Below are positions 47,141 through 55,236 of a stretch of DNA of 64,000 nucleotides, piece after piece. A model generated the notes under the pieces. It had not been told where the DNA came from. It saw nothing but the letters and a program-made list of their open reading frames with translations, and ran no database searches. The position numbers and the translations under genes are program-made. Source of the stretch: Campylobacteraceae bacterium (GTDB taxonomy: Bacteria; Campylobacterota; Campylobacteria; Campylobacterales; Campylobacteraceae); the NCBI GenBank assembly GCA_031266555.1, contig JAISAU010000012.1:62001-126000 (forward strand), given 5' to 3'. Positions within the stretch are counted from its first letter, which is position 1. Each line of letters starts with the position of its first letter.

Positions 47141-47944
47141 ATGTCAAAAATACTTAAACTCGTAATATTTTTATTTTTTTACTCCCAATATTTAAATGCT
47201 TCTGATTGCTCATTGGCACACTACAGAGGCGAGAGCGAATGCGTTAAAGAAGTGTATCTGGAAATAAATAAAAGAATAGACAAAGTGTATAAAGAGCTTG
47301 CAATAGCGCTTCAAAAAAACGACTCAATAAAATTCGCGAAAGAATACGACTTGTGGTTGAATCAAAAAAACAGAGTCTGTGATAAATATTCAAGCGATGA
47401 TTTGGAATTAAAAACATGTCATATAAACTTTAATATTCCAAAACTAAATGAACTTTGGGATATGGAATTAAAGACGGAAATGATAAAAAATAAGTTTGAA
47501 GGTAACTGGATATATTGTTATGAGGATAAAAGAGAGTTACATTGTACATATCGTTTTTTGGTACAGCAAGGAGATAATATCTGCGGTACTTGGCAGTGGG
47601 TAAATATAAATAATCGTTACGATAGCGGTAAAGCTCTTTACAGAAGTAAGGACGGTAAAGTTGCTGATTCTGTTAAAGCATGCAGTGATGGGACTCTTGA
47701 TAGTTTTTATAGGTGTGAGATTTATATTAAGAATTTTGAAGACAATAAATCACCTAGTTATAATTTAGAGATTGATTTTTTAGATTGGGAAGAGAGTGAC
47801 AACGAAGGCACTGCCGCGGAACAAATGTTTATTAAAAGACCTTTTAAAACATCAATAAAAACCCAATTCTTATCGGGAGAAAGAGAAGCGTTAATAGAGA
47901 CGAACAAATGGCTTCAAGATTGCCTAAATTATAAAGGAGAATAA
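47141..47944 (+). CDS. Exported LprI/DUF1311-like protein, putative lysozyme-inhibitor immunity protein 2
   Basis: A 267-residue paralogue of the preceding protein: signal peptide MSKILKLVIFLFFYSQYLNA, then CSLAHYRGESECVKEVYLEI, DKVYKELAIAL, WLNQKNRVC and KTCHINFNIPKLNELWDMEL. The C-terminal domain ends EALIETNKWLQDCL, near-identical to its neighbour. EDNKS (200-204) is a PglB sequon. The ATG at 47141 has AAGGA upstream; an ATG at 47126 lies inside the previous gene. It ends one base before the muramidase-like gene. Confidence 0.65.
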   Translation: MSKILKLVIFLFFYSQYLNASDCSLAHYRGESECVKEVYLEINKRIDKVYKELAIALQKNDSIKFAKEYDLWLNQKNRVCDKYSSDDLELKTCHINFNIPKLNELWDMELKTEMIKNKFEGNWIYCYEDKRELHCTYRFLVQQGDNICGTWQWVNINNRYDSGKALYRSKDGKVADSVKACSDGTLDSFYRCEIYIKNFEDNKSPSYNLEIDFLDWEESDNEGTAAEQMFIKRPFKTSIKTQFLSGEREALIETNKWLQDCLNYKGE

Positions 47945-47945
47945 T

Positions 47946-48749
47946 ATGCTTGAAACTCAAAATAAATTAAGCTTTACAGACAATGAGTTAAAATCAATAA
48001 CCGTAAATGCTGTTGGAAGAAGTAGCGAGGCGGGAACCAAAGCTATCATGAGGATAGGATTAGCGTCAGAGGAGCAATATTTAGCAAATGGCACTATAAA
48101 GTACCCCGATAAATATATAAATGGAAAGCCAAATCCCGAATCTTTTAATAGCGGTTTTTCTGTCGGACTTCTTCAATGGGATATAGGTCAGCAAAGAAAT
48201 GGGAAAGAAATAATAGAAATTTACAATAATTCTAATTATATAAAAGAAAATCCTACATTGGCAATATCTGAAAAAGATATAGAAAAATTTGCTAAAGTTC
48301 TTGAACAAAATAGAGACCGTGATTTAAACGGTGAAAATACAAATTTAACAAGAATAGATATAAGAAGAGGAAACGACTATTATCGTGAAAATCTTACAAG
48401 AAAACTAAATAATTTTTTTCTAACTAATGAAGGTTTTAAATATGTTTTATCGTTACAAGAGAGACATTATGACGAGAGACTAAAAGATACTCTCGACGCC
48501 ATAATACCAAAATCTCCATCCATTCAAAACATGAGCAGGGAATATGCGATAGAGATGATAGCCGCTATAACCAAAGTTACAAATCAACAGGGTAACATAA
48601 AAAGTATAGAACCGTTTTTGATTGATAAAAATATCCATACAAAGCAAGAGATAGTTAACAAAATAAAAGATACCTATTCTAACTCTGTCGATAAAGGCGT
48701 GGATAACGCCATTGAAGGTGCAAAACTCTATAACACTCTTTCCAACTAA
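47946..48749 (+). CDS. Lysozyme-like (muramidase) protein, N-terminal part of a split frame
   Basis: A 267-residue protein without a signal peptide. A helix ending GRSSEAG (Glu28) is followed by FSVGLLQWDIGQQ (~71-83). An acid residue after a helix, then an SxGxxQxDxGQ hairpin, is the layout of the lysozyme-like glycosidase fold, including phage endolysins and secreted muramidase effectors. The rest is helical. The frame stops right after a 30-bp sequence that recurs 64 bp downstream, where a second frame continues the protein. Removing one repeat plus spacer would give one 486-residue protein. Activity and export route are inferred. Confidence 0.6.
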   Translation: MLETQNKLSFTDNELKSITVNAVGRSSEAGTKAIMRIGLASEEQYLANGTIKYPDKYINGKPNPESFNSGFSVGLLQWDIGQQRNGKEIIEIYNNSNYIKENPTLAISEKDIEKFAKVLEQNRDRDLNGENTNLTRIDIRRGNDYYRENLTRKLNNFFLTNEGFKYVLSLQERHYDERLKDTLDAIIPKSPSIQNMSREYAIEMIAAITKVTNQQGNIKSIEPFLIDKNIHTKQEIVNKIKDTYSNSVDKGVDNAIEGAKLYNTLSN

Positions 48750-48810
48750 GTGATTAGCATTCATAGATATTCCCGTTTTTGGTGCAAAACTCTATAACAC
48801 TCTTTCCAAC
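48717..48810 (+). repeat. 30-bp direct repeat at the split in the muramidase-like frame
   Basis: An identical 30-bp sequence beginning GGTGCAAAACTC occurs at 48717-48746 and 48781-48810, with a 34-bp spacer. Both copies encode GAKLYNTLSN in the frame of their own ORF. The 64-bp offset is not a multiple of three, so the downstream part is out of frame. Confidence 0.92.
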
Positions 48811-49470
48811 GACGAAGGAAAACTGGGAGAAGTATTTAGAGAACAAAATGGCAAAAATCCTTTTGAGATAGAAAATTTTCACAAATCTCCAAATGACCAA
48901 TTGATAGATGCTATGTTTAGAAATCCAAAAGAGGCGGGAAAGCTTATAGAAGCCGTAAATAACAATAAAGACTATATTATCAATATTCCTAATAAGCAAA
49001 ATAATAAAAATATAGAAAAAGAGATATATGTCATAGGAGTAAAAGATAATATTATTTTTACTATAAATGGAGATGAAAAAGGCTATAAACTGGAAAATAA
49101 TGAGTGGAAAGAGTTTAACAATAAAGACGAGAAGTTTTTGGGCAAAGATGAAAACAATGACTTTACGATATTGTCATACAGATACAAAACTGAACTTTCA
49201 CAAGAAATGGTAGAGTTTGCGCAAGAAATCACAAGACAAGATTCTTTATCTGAAGAGTTCACTCAAAAACTTCTTATTTTACAAAATACATTTAAAATAT
49301 CGGACAATACTGTGAAAGATTATATACTAAATCCAATAACAACAAAAGAAGAAATTGAAGCATTCGCTAAAGAACTCGAAGCCAAAGAGTTAGCGGAAGC
49401 AAAAGAGCTGAATAAATCAAAGGATAAAGACGATGATGATAATGTTAGGAGAATGGATAGGATGGGATAA
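48754..49470 (+). pseudogene. Detached C-terminal part of the muramidase-like protein
   Basis: An open frame from 48754 to the stop at 49470, without an ATG near its start; TTG at 48901 is the first plausible initiation codon and has no clear ribosome binding site. From the second repeat it reads GAKLYNTLSNDEGKLGEVF and continues ~219 residues, with a hydrophilic body (EIYVIGVKDNIIFTINGDEKG) and a Lys/Glu/Asp-rich tail (KELEAKELAEAKELNKSKDK). It is either a dislocated tail, an orphan module or one state of a switch. Confidence 0.65.
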
Positions 49471-49528
49471 TGATTAAAACGATATTCAATAGCTGATCCT
49501 CAAAAGAGAGGTTATAGCTAACAAAGAG

Positions 49529-49534
49529 TATAAT
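49529..49534 (+). promoter_or_regulatory. Candidate -10 element very close to the dnaG start
   Basis: TATAAT ends only seven bases before the dnaG ATG at 49542. No Shine-Dalgarno sequence fits in between, so the transcript would be leaderless or nearly so, if this box is used. Confidence 0.4.
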
Positions 49535-49541
49535 CTTCTTT

Positions 49542-51200
49542 ATGATAGACCAAAGCTCAATTGAAACGCTAAAACAAAGAATTGATATAATAGACGTTGT
49601 CGGCAGTTACTTGGAATTGAAAAGAAGCGGCGCTAATTTCAAAGCTATATGTCCTTTTCATAACGATACAACGCCAAGCCTACATGTAAGCCCTTCCAAA
49701 CAAATATATCACTGTTTTTCTTGCGGAGCGGGCGGTGACGCTATAAAATTTGTTATGGAATACGAAAAGCTAACTTACCCTGAGGCTATCGAAAAAGTAG
49801 CTCTCATAAGCAATTTCACACTTGTCTATACTTCAAACGATACCGAAAAAAAGCCGGATAAAAAATTATTAGAGCAATTAAATCTTTTTTTTACGCAAAA
49901 TTTGGATAAAAATCCAGAGGCTGTTTCATACCTTAATAAAAGAGGCATAGGACAATCCTCTATAGAAAAGTTTGAGATAGGATATGCGTCGGCTTCCTAT
50001 ACTACTTTAAATTTTTTAAAACAACGTTTTTTTACTTCAAAAGAGGGTATAGAAACGGGCGTCATAGGAATAAGCGAGAGCGGAAACGAATACGCGAGGT
50101 TTATTGAGCGCATTACTTTTCCAATCTGTTCGCAAAGCGGTAAAATCGTTGGATTTGGCGGGCGAACCATCACAAATCATCCTTCAAAATATGTAAATTC
50201 GCCTCAGTCTAAGATATTTAACAAATCAAGACTTTTATATGGCTATCATTTGGCTAGAGAATCCATTATTAAAAATAAAAAAATCATCATTTGCGAAGGA
50301 TATCTTGACGTTGTGATGTTGCATCAAGCAGGATTTAACGAAGCTGTAGCTACTTTAGGCACAGCTCTTACAAATGAACATTTACCGCTTATCTCAAGAG
50401 GCGAGCCTAAAGTCATTCTTTCATACGATGGAGATAACGCTGGAGTGGAAGCCGCGTTTAAAGCCGCGAAACTTTTGTCTTCTCACAAGATAGAAGGCGG
50501 CGTTGTGCTTTTTAACGGCGATATGGATCCTGCCGATATGGTGCAAAAAGGAATTTTGGATAGATTAGCCGCTCTCTATAACGCTCCTAAAGAGTTTATA
50601 GAGTTTTGTCTGGAACATATTGCGGGAAAATATAACATAAAAGACGCTCACGAAAAACAAAAAGCTTTAGAAGAGGCTACAGCATATTTACGTACGTTGC
50701 CAAATACTCTTGCTTATAGCTATGTGGGTATGCTCTCATCTATACTTAATGTTAAATCTAATTTTATTACGCTTGGAACGCGAAAACCTTTGAAGCAAGG
50801 CATAACAGATAGCGGTTTTGAGGATACATTAGAGCTGTCCATAATAAAAACGTTGCTTTTAAAACCTGATTTGATTGATATGACGCTTGATATTATAGAC
50901 GTTTCTATGTTTAAAGTGCACATGGAAGAGTTATCTTTATTACTTGAAGGGCAAAAGGAACATCCGTCTTTAAGAAAGCTTTTAGTGCTTGATAATGTTA
51001 AAATTTATGAAGAAGAGGAGTTAATAAACGCTTTAAAACCGTTTTTGATTGCTTTTTATAAAGATGAGATTGAGAAAATAAAAAAGATAACATCGCTTAG
51101 TTTTGAAAAAAAAAGTTTCTTATTTAGAAAGATATGGAATATTATTGAACGCTTGAAAAAAGGGGAATTGGTACATTATGAGAGCTTTAGCGCTTTTTAG
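49542..51200 (+). CDS. dnaG: DNA primase DnaG
   Basis: A 552-residue bacterial primase. The N-terminal CHC2 zinc finger shows CPFHNDTTPSLHVSP and YHCFSCGAGGDAIKF. The RNA polymerase/TOPRIM core shows RITFPICSQSGKIVGFGGR, IICEGYLDVVMLHQAG and LSYDGDNAGVEAA. The C-terminal DnaB-binding part is short. The stop lies 23 bp inside the next gene. No ribosome binding site is evident. Confidence 0.95.
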   Translation: MIDQSSIETLKQRIDIIDVVGSYLELKRSGANFKAICPFHNDTTPSLHVSPSKQIYHCFSCGAGGDAIKFVMEYEKLTYPEAIEKVALISNFTLVYTSNDTEKKPDKKLLEQLNLFFTQNLDKNPEAVSYLNKRGIGQSSIEKFEIGYASASYTTLNFLKQRFFTSKEGIETGVIGISESGNEYARFIERITFPICSQSGKIVGFGGRTITNHPSKYVNSPQSKIFNKSRLLYGYHLARESIIKNKKIIICEGYLDVVMLHQAGFNEAVATLGTALTNEHLPLISRGEPKVILSYDGDNAGVEAAFKAAKLLSSHKIEGGVVLFNGDMDPADMVQKGILDRLAALYNAPKEFIEFCLEHIAGKYNIKDAHEKQKALEEATAYLRTLPNTLAYSYVGMLSSILNVKSNFITLGTRKPLKQGITDSGFEDTLELSIIKTLLLKPDLIDMTLDIIDVSMFKVHMEELSLLLEGQKEHPSLRKLLVLDNVKIYEEEELINALKPFLIAFYKDEIEKIKKITSLSFEKKSFLFRKIWNIIERLKKGELVHYESFSAF

Positions 51201-52161
51201 CGGCGGACTTGATAGCATGATAGCTATGAAGCTTATCACAAATCAAGGCATACATGTAAAGGCTATAAATATAAATATAGGTTTTGGCGGTACAAAAGAT
51301 ATGTCAGAACTTTTTAGGCAAAGAGCATCTGCGGCGGGGGCGGATTTTGAGGTTGTAGACGTGAGGGAGGAGTACTTGCAAAAGGTGCTTTTTTCTCCAA
51401 AGTACGGATATGGCAAACGTTTTAATCCATGCATAGATTGTCACGCTTTTATGATGAAAAAAGCGAAAGAACTTTTAAAAAAAGAGAATGCTGATTTTAT
51501 CATAACCGGCGAAGTATTGGGACAACGCCCCATGAGCCAAAACTCTAAAGCTTTAAAAAACGTGCTAGAATTGAGCGATGACGACGGATTTGTGCTAAGA
51601 CCTATGAGCGCGAAACTTTTAGTGCCTACAAAACCTGAAATAAACGGATGGGTAGATAGGGAAAGACTACTTGATATTGAAGGCAGAGACAGAAAAAGGC
51701 AGATGGCATTAGCTTTGGAATTTGGTTTTAAAGAGTACGCGAGTCCCGGCGGCGGATGTTTACTTACAGATATATATTTCAGCGCCAAACTTCGTGATTT
51801 TGTCAAATATCAACCTTTACATGTAGAGGATATCTCGCTTTTAAAAATCGGCAGACATTTTAGGTTAATATGCGGTGCGAAAATGGTATTAGGACGAAAC
51901 GAGAGCGAGAATAATATTTTAAAAGAGTTTAAAAATAGCATGTTTTCAGACATTTTTTTAGGAGACAATATCCCAGCGCCATATGGTAAAATCTCAAAAA
52001 ACGCTACTCAAGAAGAAAAAATTTTAGCCGCGAGAGGCGCGCTTATGTATACCAAAATAGAGAAAAATAAGTTGCATCAAGTCCAAATCGGAGATGAAGT
52101 TTTTGAAGTTTGCACGCTTGAAAACAAAGAAATTTTAAAGCAATACGCTATTGGCGTTTGA
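51178..52161 (+). CDS. PP-loop ATPase, tRNA thiouridylase-like (MnmA-related)
   Basis: A 327-residue PP-loop protein. The ATP-binding motif is LFSGGLDSMIAMKL. FNPCIDCHAF and SPGGGCLLTD carry two cysteines placed like the catalytic pair of tRNA 2-thiouridylases, and ITGEVLGQRPMSQN is a conserved core segment. A C-terminal domain contains IGRHFRLICGAKMVLGRNESEN. Campylobacterota have such a protein besides MnmA; exact tRNA target uncertain. It overlaps dnaG by 23 bp, which suggests coupling. Confidence 0.75.
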   Translation: MRALALFSGGLDSMIAMKLITNQGIHVKAININIGFGGTKDMSELFRQRASAAGADFEVVDVREEYLQKVLFSPKYGYGKRFNPCIDCHAFMMKKAKELLKKENADFIITGEVLGQRPMSQNSKALKNVLELSDDDGFVLRPMSAKLLVPTKPEINGWVDRERLLDIEGRDRKRQMALALEFGFKEYASPGGGCLLTDIYFSAKLRDFVKYQPLHVEDISLLKIGRHFRLICGAKMVLGRNESENNILKEFKNSMFSDIFLGDNIPAPYGKISKNATQEEKILAARGALMYTKIEKNKLHQVQIGDEVFEVCTLENKEILKQYAIGV

Positions 52162-52521
52162 TGGAGTGCATCGAGAGAGACTGTTGCACTTTTAGAAGCG
52201 AAAAATTAAAAATATTTCTTTTAGCTAAACCTCTATAATTCGGGTTTTATATATTTTAGTAACTTCGCTTAATAGCTATTGTCTTTTATTATTTTTAGTC
52301 GCTCTAATATTCTGCTGAACAATAAGTAAAACCTAATTTTATTAAAAAGATTAAAGGTTTTGTCTGTATAATAACGTCTTTAATTATCAGACATTGCAAA
52401 AGCGGTTTTTACCAAAATGATTTGATTCGCGTAAAAACTGTAAATTTGTAAAATATGACAGTTACATGTAATAGATTTAAAGAGTTTAAGTTTTTACATG
52501 TTATAAAATAGACAAACTAAA
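52162..52521. other. AT-rich intergenic region before tRNA-Ala
   Basis: A 360-bp gap with TACATGTA at 52463 and the variant TACATGTT at 52494. No gene is evident. Confidence 0.55.
52502..52507 (+). promoter_or_regulatory. Candidate -10 element for tRNA-Ala
   Basis: TATAAA (within TTATAAAATA) 14 bp before the mature tRNA 5' end. Confidence 0.4.
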
Positions 52522-52597
52522 GGGGTGTTAGCTCAGCTGGGAGAGCGCAACGCTGGCAGCGTTGAGGTCAGGGGTTCGATCCCCCTACACTCCACCA
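52522..52597 (+). tRNA. tRNA-Ala (anticodon GGC)
   Basis: A 76-base cloverleaf including encoded CCA. The acceptor GGGGTGT pairs with ACACTCC (one G-U). The D arm is GCTC/GAGC, the anticodon stem CAACG/CGTTG holds the loop CTGGCAG, and the T arm AGGGG/CCCCT encloses TTCGATC. GGC anticodon reads alanine GCC/GCU codons. Confidence 0.96.
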
Positions 52598-53043
52598 TAC
52601 AAAAATCACGTAACCTTAAACGATTTCAAAAGCTTTAAAACCATTCGATAATACATGTAAAATTAAATTATCTCTAATGTACTATATATAACCTAAGAGA
52701 TGATACTGTCTGTAAAATATAGGCAAAAGGCAGCATCAGTTTCAAAGAAATATCGCGCACTTTCAAAATACTTCAAAAATAAAACAACAGCTTGATTTTG
52801 CCATATCGTCGCTGATAAATGTTACAAGCAAAACTATTTAAAAGAGTTTGCGACCGACAGCATGAAACAAATCAAAATCACCCTCAACAAAAACGGGAAG
52901 CCCAAAAAAAATAAATAATTTCATAAATAAATAAGTACAATATTGACAAAGGAGATTTTAATAAGGCTAATCCATACGAAAATAGATTATTTTGATGTAG
53001 TATGTTCTATAATGTTGCAAATTTTTTTAAAAATGGTGAGCCG
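52598..53043. other. Intergenic region between tRNA-Ala and fsr
   Basis: About 445 bp with TACATGTA at 52652. A short open frame (to a stop at 52915-52917) ends MKQIKITLNKNGKPKKNK. It uses GGG, CCC and ACC codons unlike its surroundings and might be the tail of a lost gene; I do not recognise it. Confidence 0.45.
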
Positions 53044-54225
53044 ATGGCGAAATCTCCTTATAAAAAATATAGATACATGATGATGTTAGGGCATTTTTGC
53101 ACCGATATAAATCAAGGAGCATTGCCTGCCATACTGACTTTTCTTGTCATTCATAACAATATAAATTATACGGCGGCTACCGGTTTAGTGTTTGCCGCTA
53201 ATTTTGTCTCATCTATCATACAACCTCTGTTTGGATATCTCGGCGATAAGCGCTCTTTGCCGCAATTCATATCTCTTGGCATTTTTTTGGCTGGTTTTGG
53301 ATTGGGAATCGTAGGTTTTTTGGAAAATTACTGGATAATTTTTTTGTGCGTCGCGATTTCCGGTATCGGAATAGCTCTTTTTCATCCCGAAGGGAGTAGG
53401 GTGGCAAATATCGTATCAGGCAAAAAGAAAGGTTCGGGGATGGGTTTTTTCTCATTCGGCGGTTCTTTAGGATTTGCCGTAGGGCCTATACTCATCTCAT
53501 TTTTTATGTCTATGTGGGGTTCCAAAGGCACCATTGTACTGATAGTTCCGTCTCTAGTCATGTCGCTTATAGTGCTATTGTCCGGTAAAACCATTATGAG
53601 GTTTAAAAGCGAAGTTAGTATCAAAAAAGTCTCCAAAAAAGCAAAACAGTTTCGAGATGATTGGGGAGCTTTTTACAAACTATCATTAGCGGTATTTTGC
53701 CGCTCAATCGTATCTTATGGGCTTATCACATTTATACCGATATATTTTGTGAAAGTTTTGAGTCAGTCTGAGACTTTCGCGAATTTAAATTTGACTTTAT
53801 TTGCGGCTATAGGCGCGACAGCTACTTTTTTTGGAGGACGTTTCGCGGACAAATACGGATTTAACCGCGTTATTAAAATATGTTTTTTGGCACTTTTGCC
53901 CGCAGTACTTTTATTTTTGCAGACAGACAATGCATTTTTGGCGGTTTTATTTATAATTCCTATGGCAATCGCGCTTAATGGCGCGGGCAGTGTGATGATT
54001 GTTATGGGTCAATCATTTTTGCCAAACAGGATAGGATTTGCCGCGGGAATTACTATGGGGCTTGGAGTTAGCATAGGAGGAGCGGCTATGCCTTTTATCG
54101 GCTTTATCGGCGATAAATTTGAGCTACCTTCGGCTATGTACACACTGGCGTTTTTTGCTTTTTTGACACTCGTTTTCGCGTTTATCATACCAAAACAGGG
54201 TTCAAATAAGATCAGCGAAGATTAG
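53044..54225 (+). CDS. fsr: MFS transporter, fosmidomycin-resistance (Fsr) type
   Basis: A ~393-residue MFS protein with 12 hydrophobic segments. GHFCTDINQGALPAILTFLV at the N-terminus and ISGIGIALFHPEGSRVANIV in TM5 are hallmark Fsr sequences. AIGATATFFGGRFADKYG is the mid-loop MFS motif. I chose the ATG beginning MAKSPYKKY; an upstream ATG at 53002 has no ribosome binding site. Substrate in this organism is unknown. Confidence 0.87.
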   Translation: MAKSPYKKYRYMMMLGHFCTDINQGALPAILTFLVIHNNINYTAATGLVFAANFVSSIIQPLFGYLGDKRSLPQFISLGIFLAGFGLGIVGFLENYWIIFLCVAISGIGIALFHPEGSRVANIVSGKKKGSGMGFFSFGGSLGFAVGPILISFFMSMWGSKGTIVLIVPSLVMSLIVLLSGKTIMRFKSEVSIKKVSKKAKQFRDDWGAFYKLSLAVFCRSIVSYGLITFIPIYFVKVLSQSETFANLNLTLFAAIGATATFFGGRFADKYGFNRVIKICFLALLPAVLLFLQTDNAFLAVLFIIPMAIALNGAGSVMIVMGQSFLPNRIGFAAGITMGLGVSIGGAAMPFIGFIGDKFELPSAMYTLAFFAFLTLVFAFIIPKQGSNKISED

Positions 54226-54265
54226 AAAAAAGAGCGTATCTTACTAAAATTTGCATTTGATTATT

Positions 54266-55066
54266 TTATTTCTTTGATTCTTGTGCGTTAAACGCTACTC
54301 TAAAGCCCAAATTATCCTCTTTCGCGGTTGGTGCTTTATAATATCTGAGAGCTGAACGCAAGTAGTCGGCGCTGTTTATCCAGCTTCCGCCTCGTATCGT
54401 AATATTTTTAAACGAAGATTCGCGATTTAGCGGATCTTTTGCCGGGCTTTTCGCGTAATATTCTAAGCTGTAAAAATCCTCCGTCCACTCCCAAACATTT
54501 CCATGTATATCGTAAAGTCCCCATTTATTGGGTTGTTTTTGACCTACAGGGTGCGTTTGTAAAAGTTTTTTCGGAGATTTATCGCCTTCATAGTACCATG
54601 CGTAAAGCGTAAGCTCATTGATATTATCGCCAAACGAGTATTTATCTTTTGAAGTCGCGCGCGCGGCATATTCCCATTCCGCTTCGGTGGGAAGACGGTA
54701 TTTTGTCGTATTTTCAAACGCGTTTAGTTTTGCTATAAATGTCTTCGCGTCATACCAATTGACAGACTCTACGGGATTTGAGTCGTTTTTAAATTTACTC
54801 GGATTATTGCCCATAATTTTTGTCCATTGTTCTTGAGTTACCTCAAATTTACCAAGATAAAAATTACGACTTATAGTCACGTTATGAGGCAAGTACTCGC
54901 GAGCAGTTCCAATTCCCGTTCCCATCTCAAATGAACCGGAAGGTATCAAAGTAAATTCCATGCCTATGCTATTCACAAAAGTTTTGCTTACATTTTTACT
55001 ACTTTCCGTATCCGAACAACCGCTCATTAAAATTATCATAAAGATAAGCATAAGTACATTTTTCAT
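54266..55066 (-). CDS. Lipoprotein with formylglycine-generating-enzyme (SUMF1) domain
   Basis: A ~266-residue exported protein. The signal MKNVLMLIFMIILMSGC ends in a lipobox. The mature part is a full SUMF1/FGE-sulfatase domain: FTLIPSGSFEMG, FEVTQEQWTKIMG, PVESVNWYDAKTFI, YRLPTEAEWEYAARA, WGLYDIHGNVWEWTEDFY and TIRGGSWINSADYLRSALR. Members either make formylglycine or act as binding proteins; the Cys pair of true FGE is not evident, so a non-catalytic role is more likely. The start has GGAG upstream; a GTG twelve bases earlier is the alternative. Confidence 0.85.
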   Translation of the reverse strand: MKNVLMLIFMIILMSGCSDTESSKNVSKTFVNSIGMEFTLIPSGSFEMGTGIGTAREYLPHNVTISRNFYLGKFEVTQEQWTKIMGNNPSKFKNDSNPVESVNWYDAKTFIAKLNAFENTTKYRLPTEAEWEYAARATSKDKYSFGDNINELTLYAWYYEGDKSPKKLLQTHPVGQKQPNKWGLYDIHGNVWEWTEDFYSLEYYAKSPAKDPLNRESSFKNITIRGGSWINSADYLRSALRYYKAPTAKEDNLGFRVAFNAQESKK

Positions 55067-55236
55067 AGCCTGCTCCACTTATTTTGGATTATAATAGAAT
55101 AAGTATTATTTATAAAAGTTTAAATAACTTAATGATACGTTTTACATGTAACTGTTTTTTGTAAAATTTATCGCGATATTAAAAATATCATATTTAAATT
55201 TGCATTTTAATATTAAGATAGCGCTTTACATGTAGC

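Noticed and set aside
48480-48999. Minus-strand frames across the split in the muramidase-like gene
   Set aside because: Translations are hydrophobic and disordered without motifs; they are antisense to the real frames.
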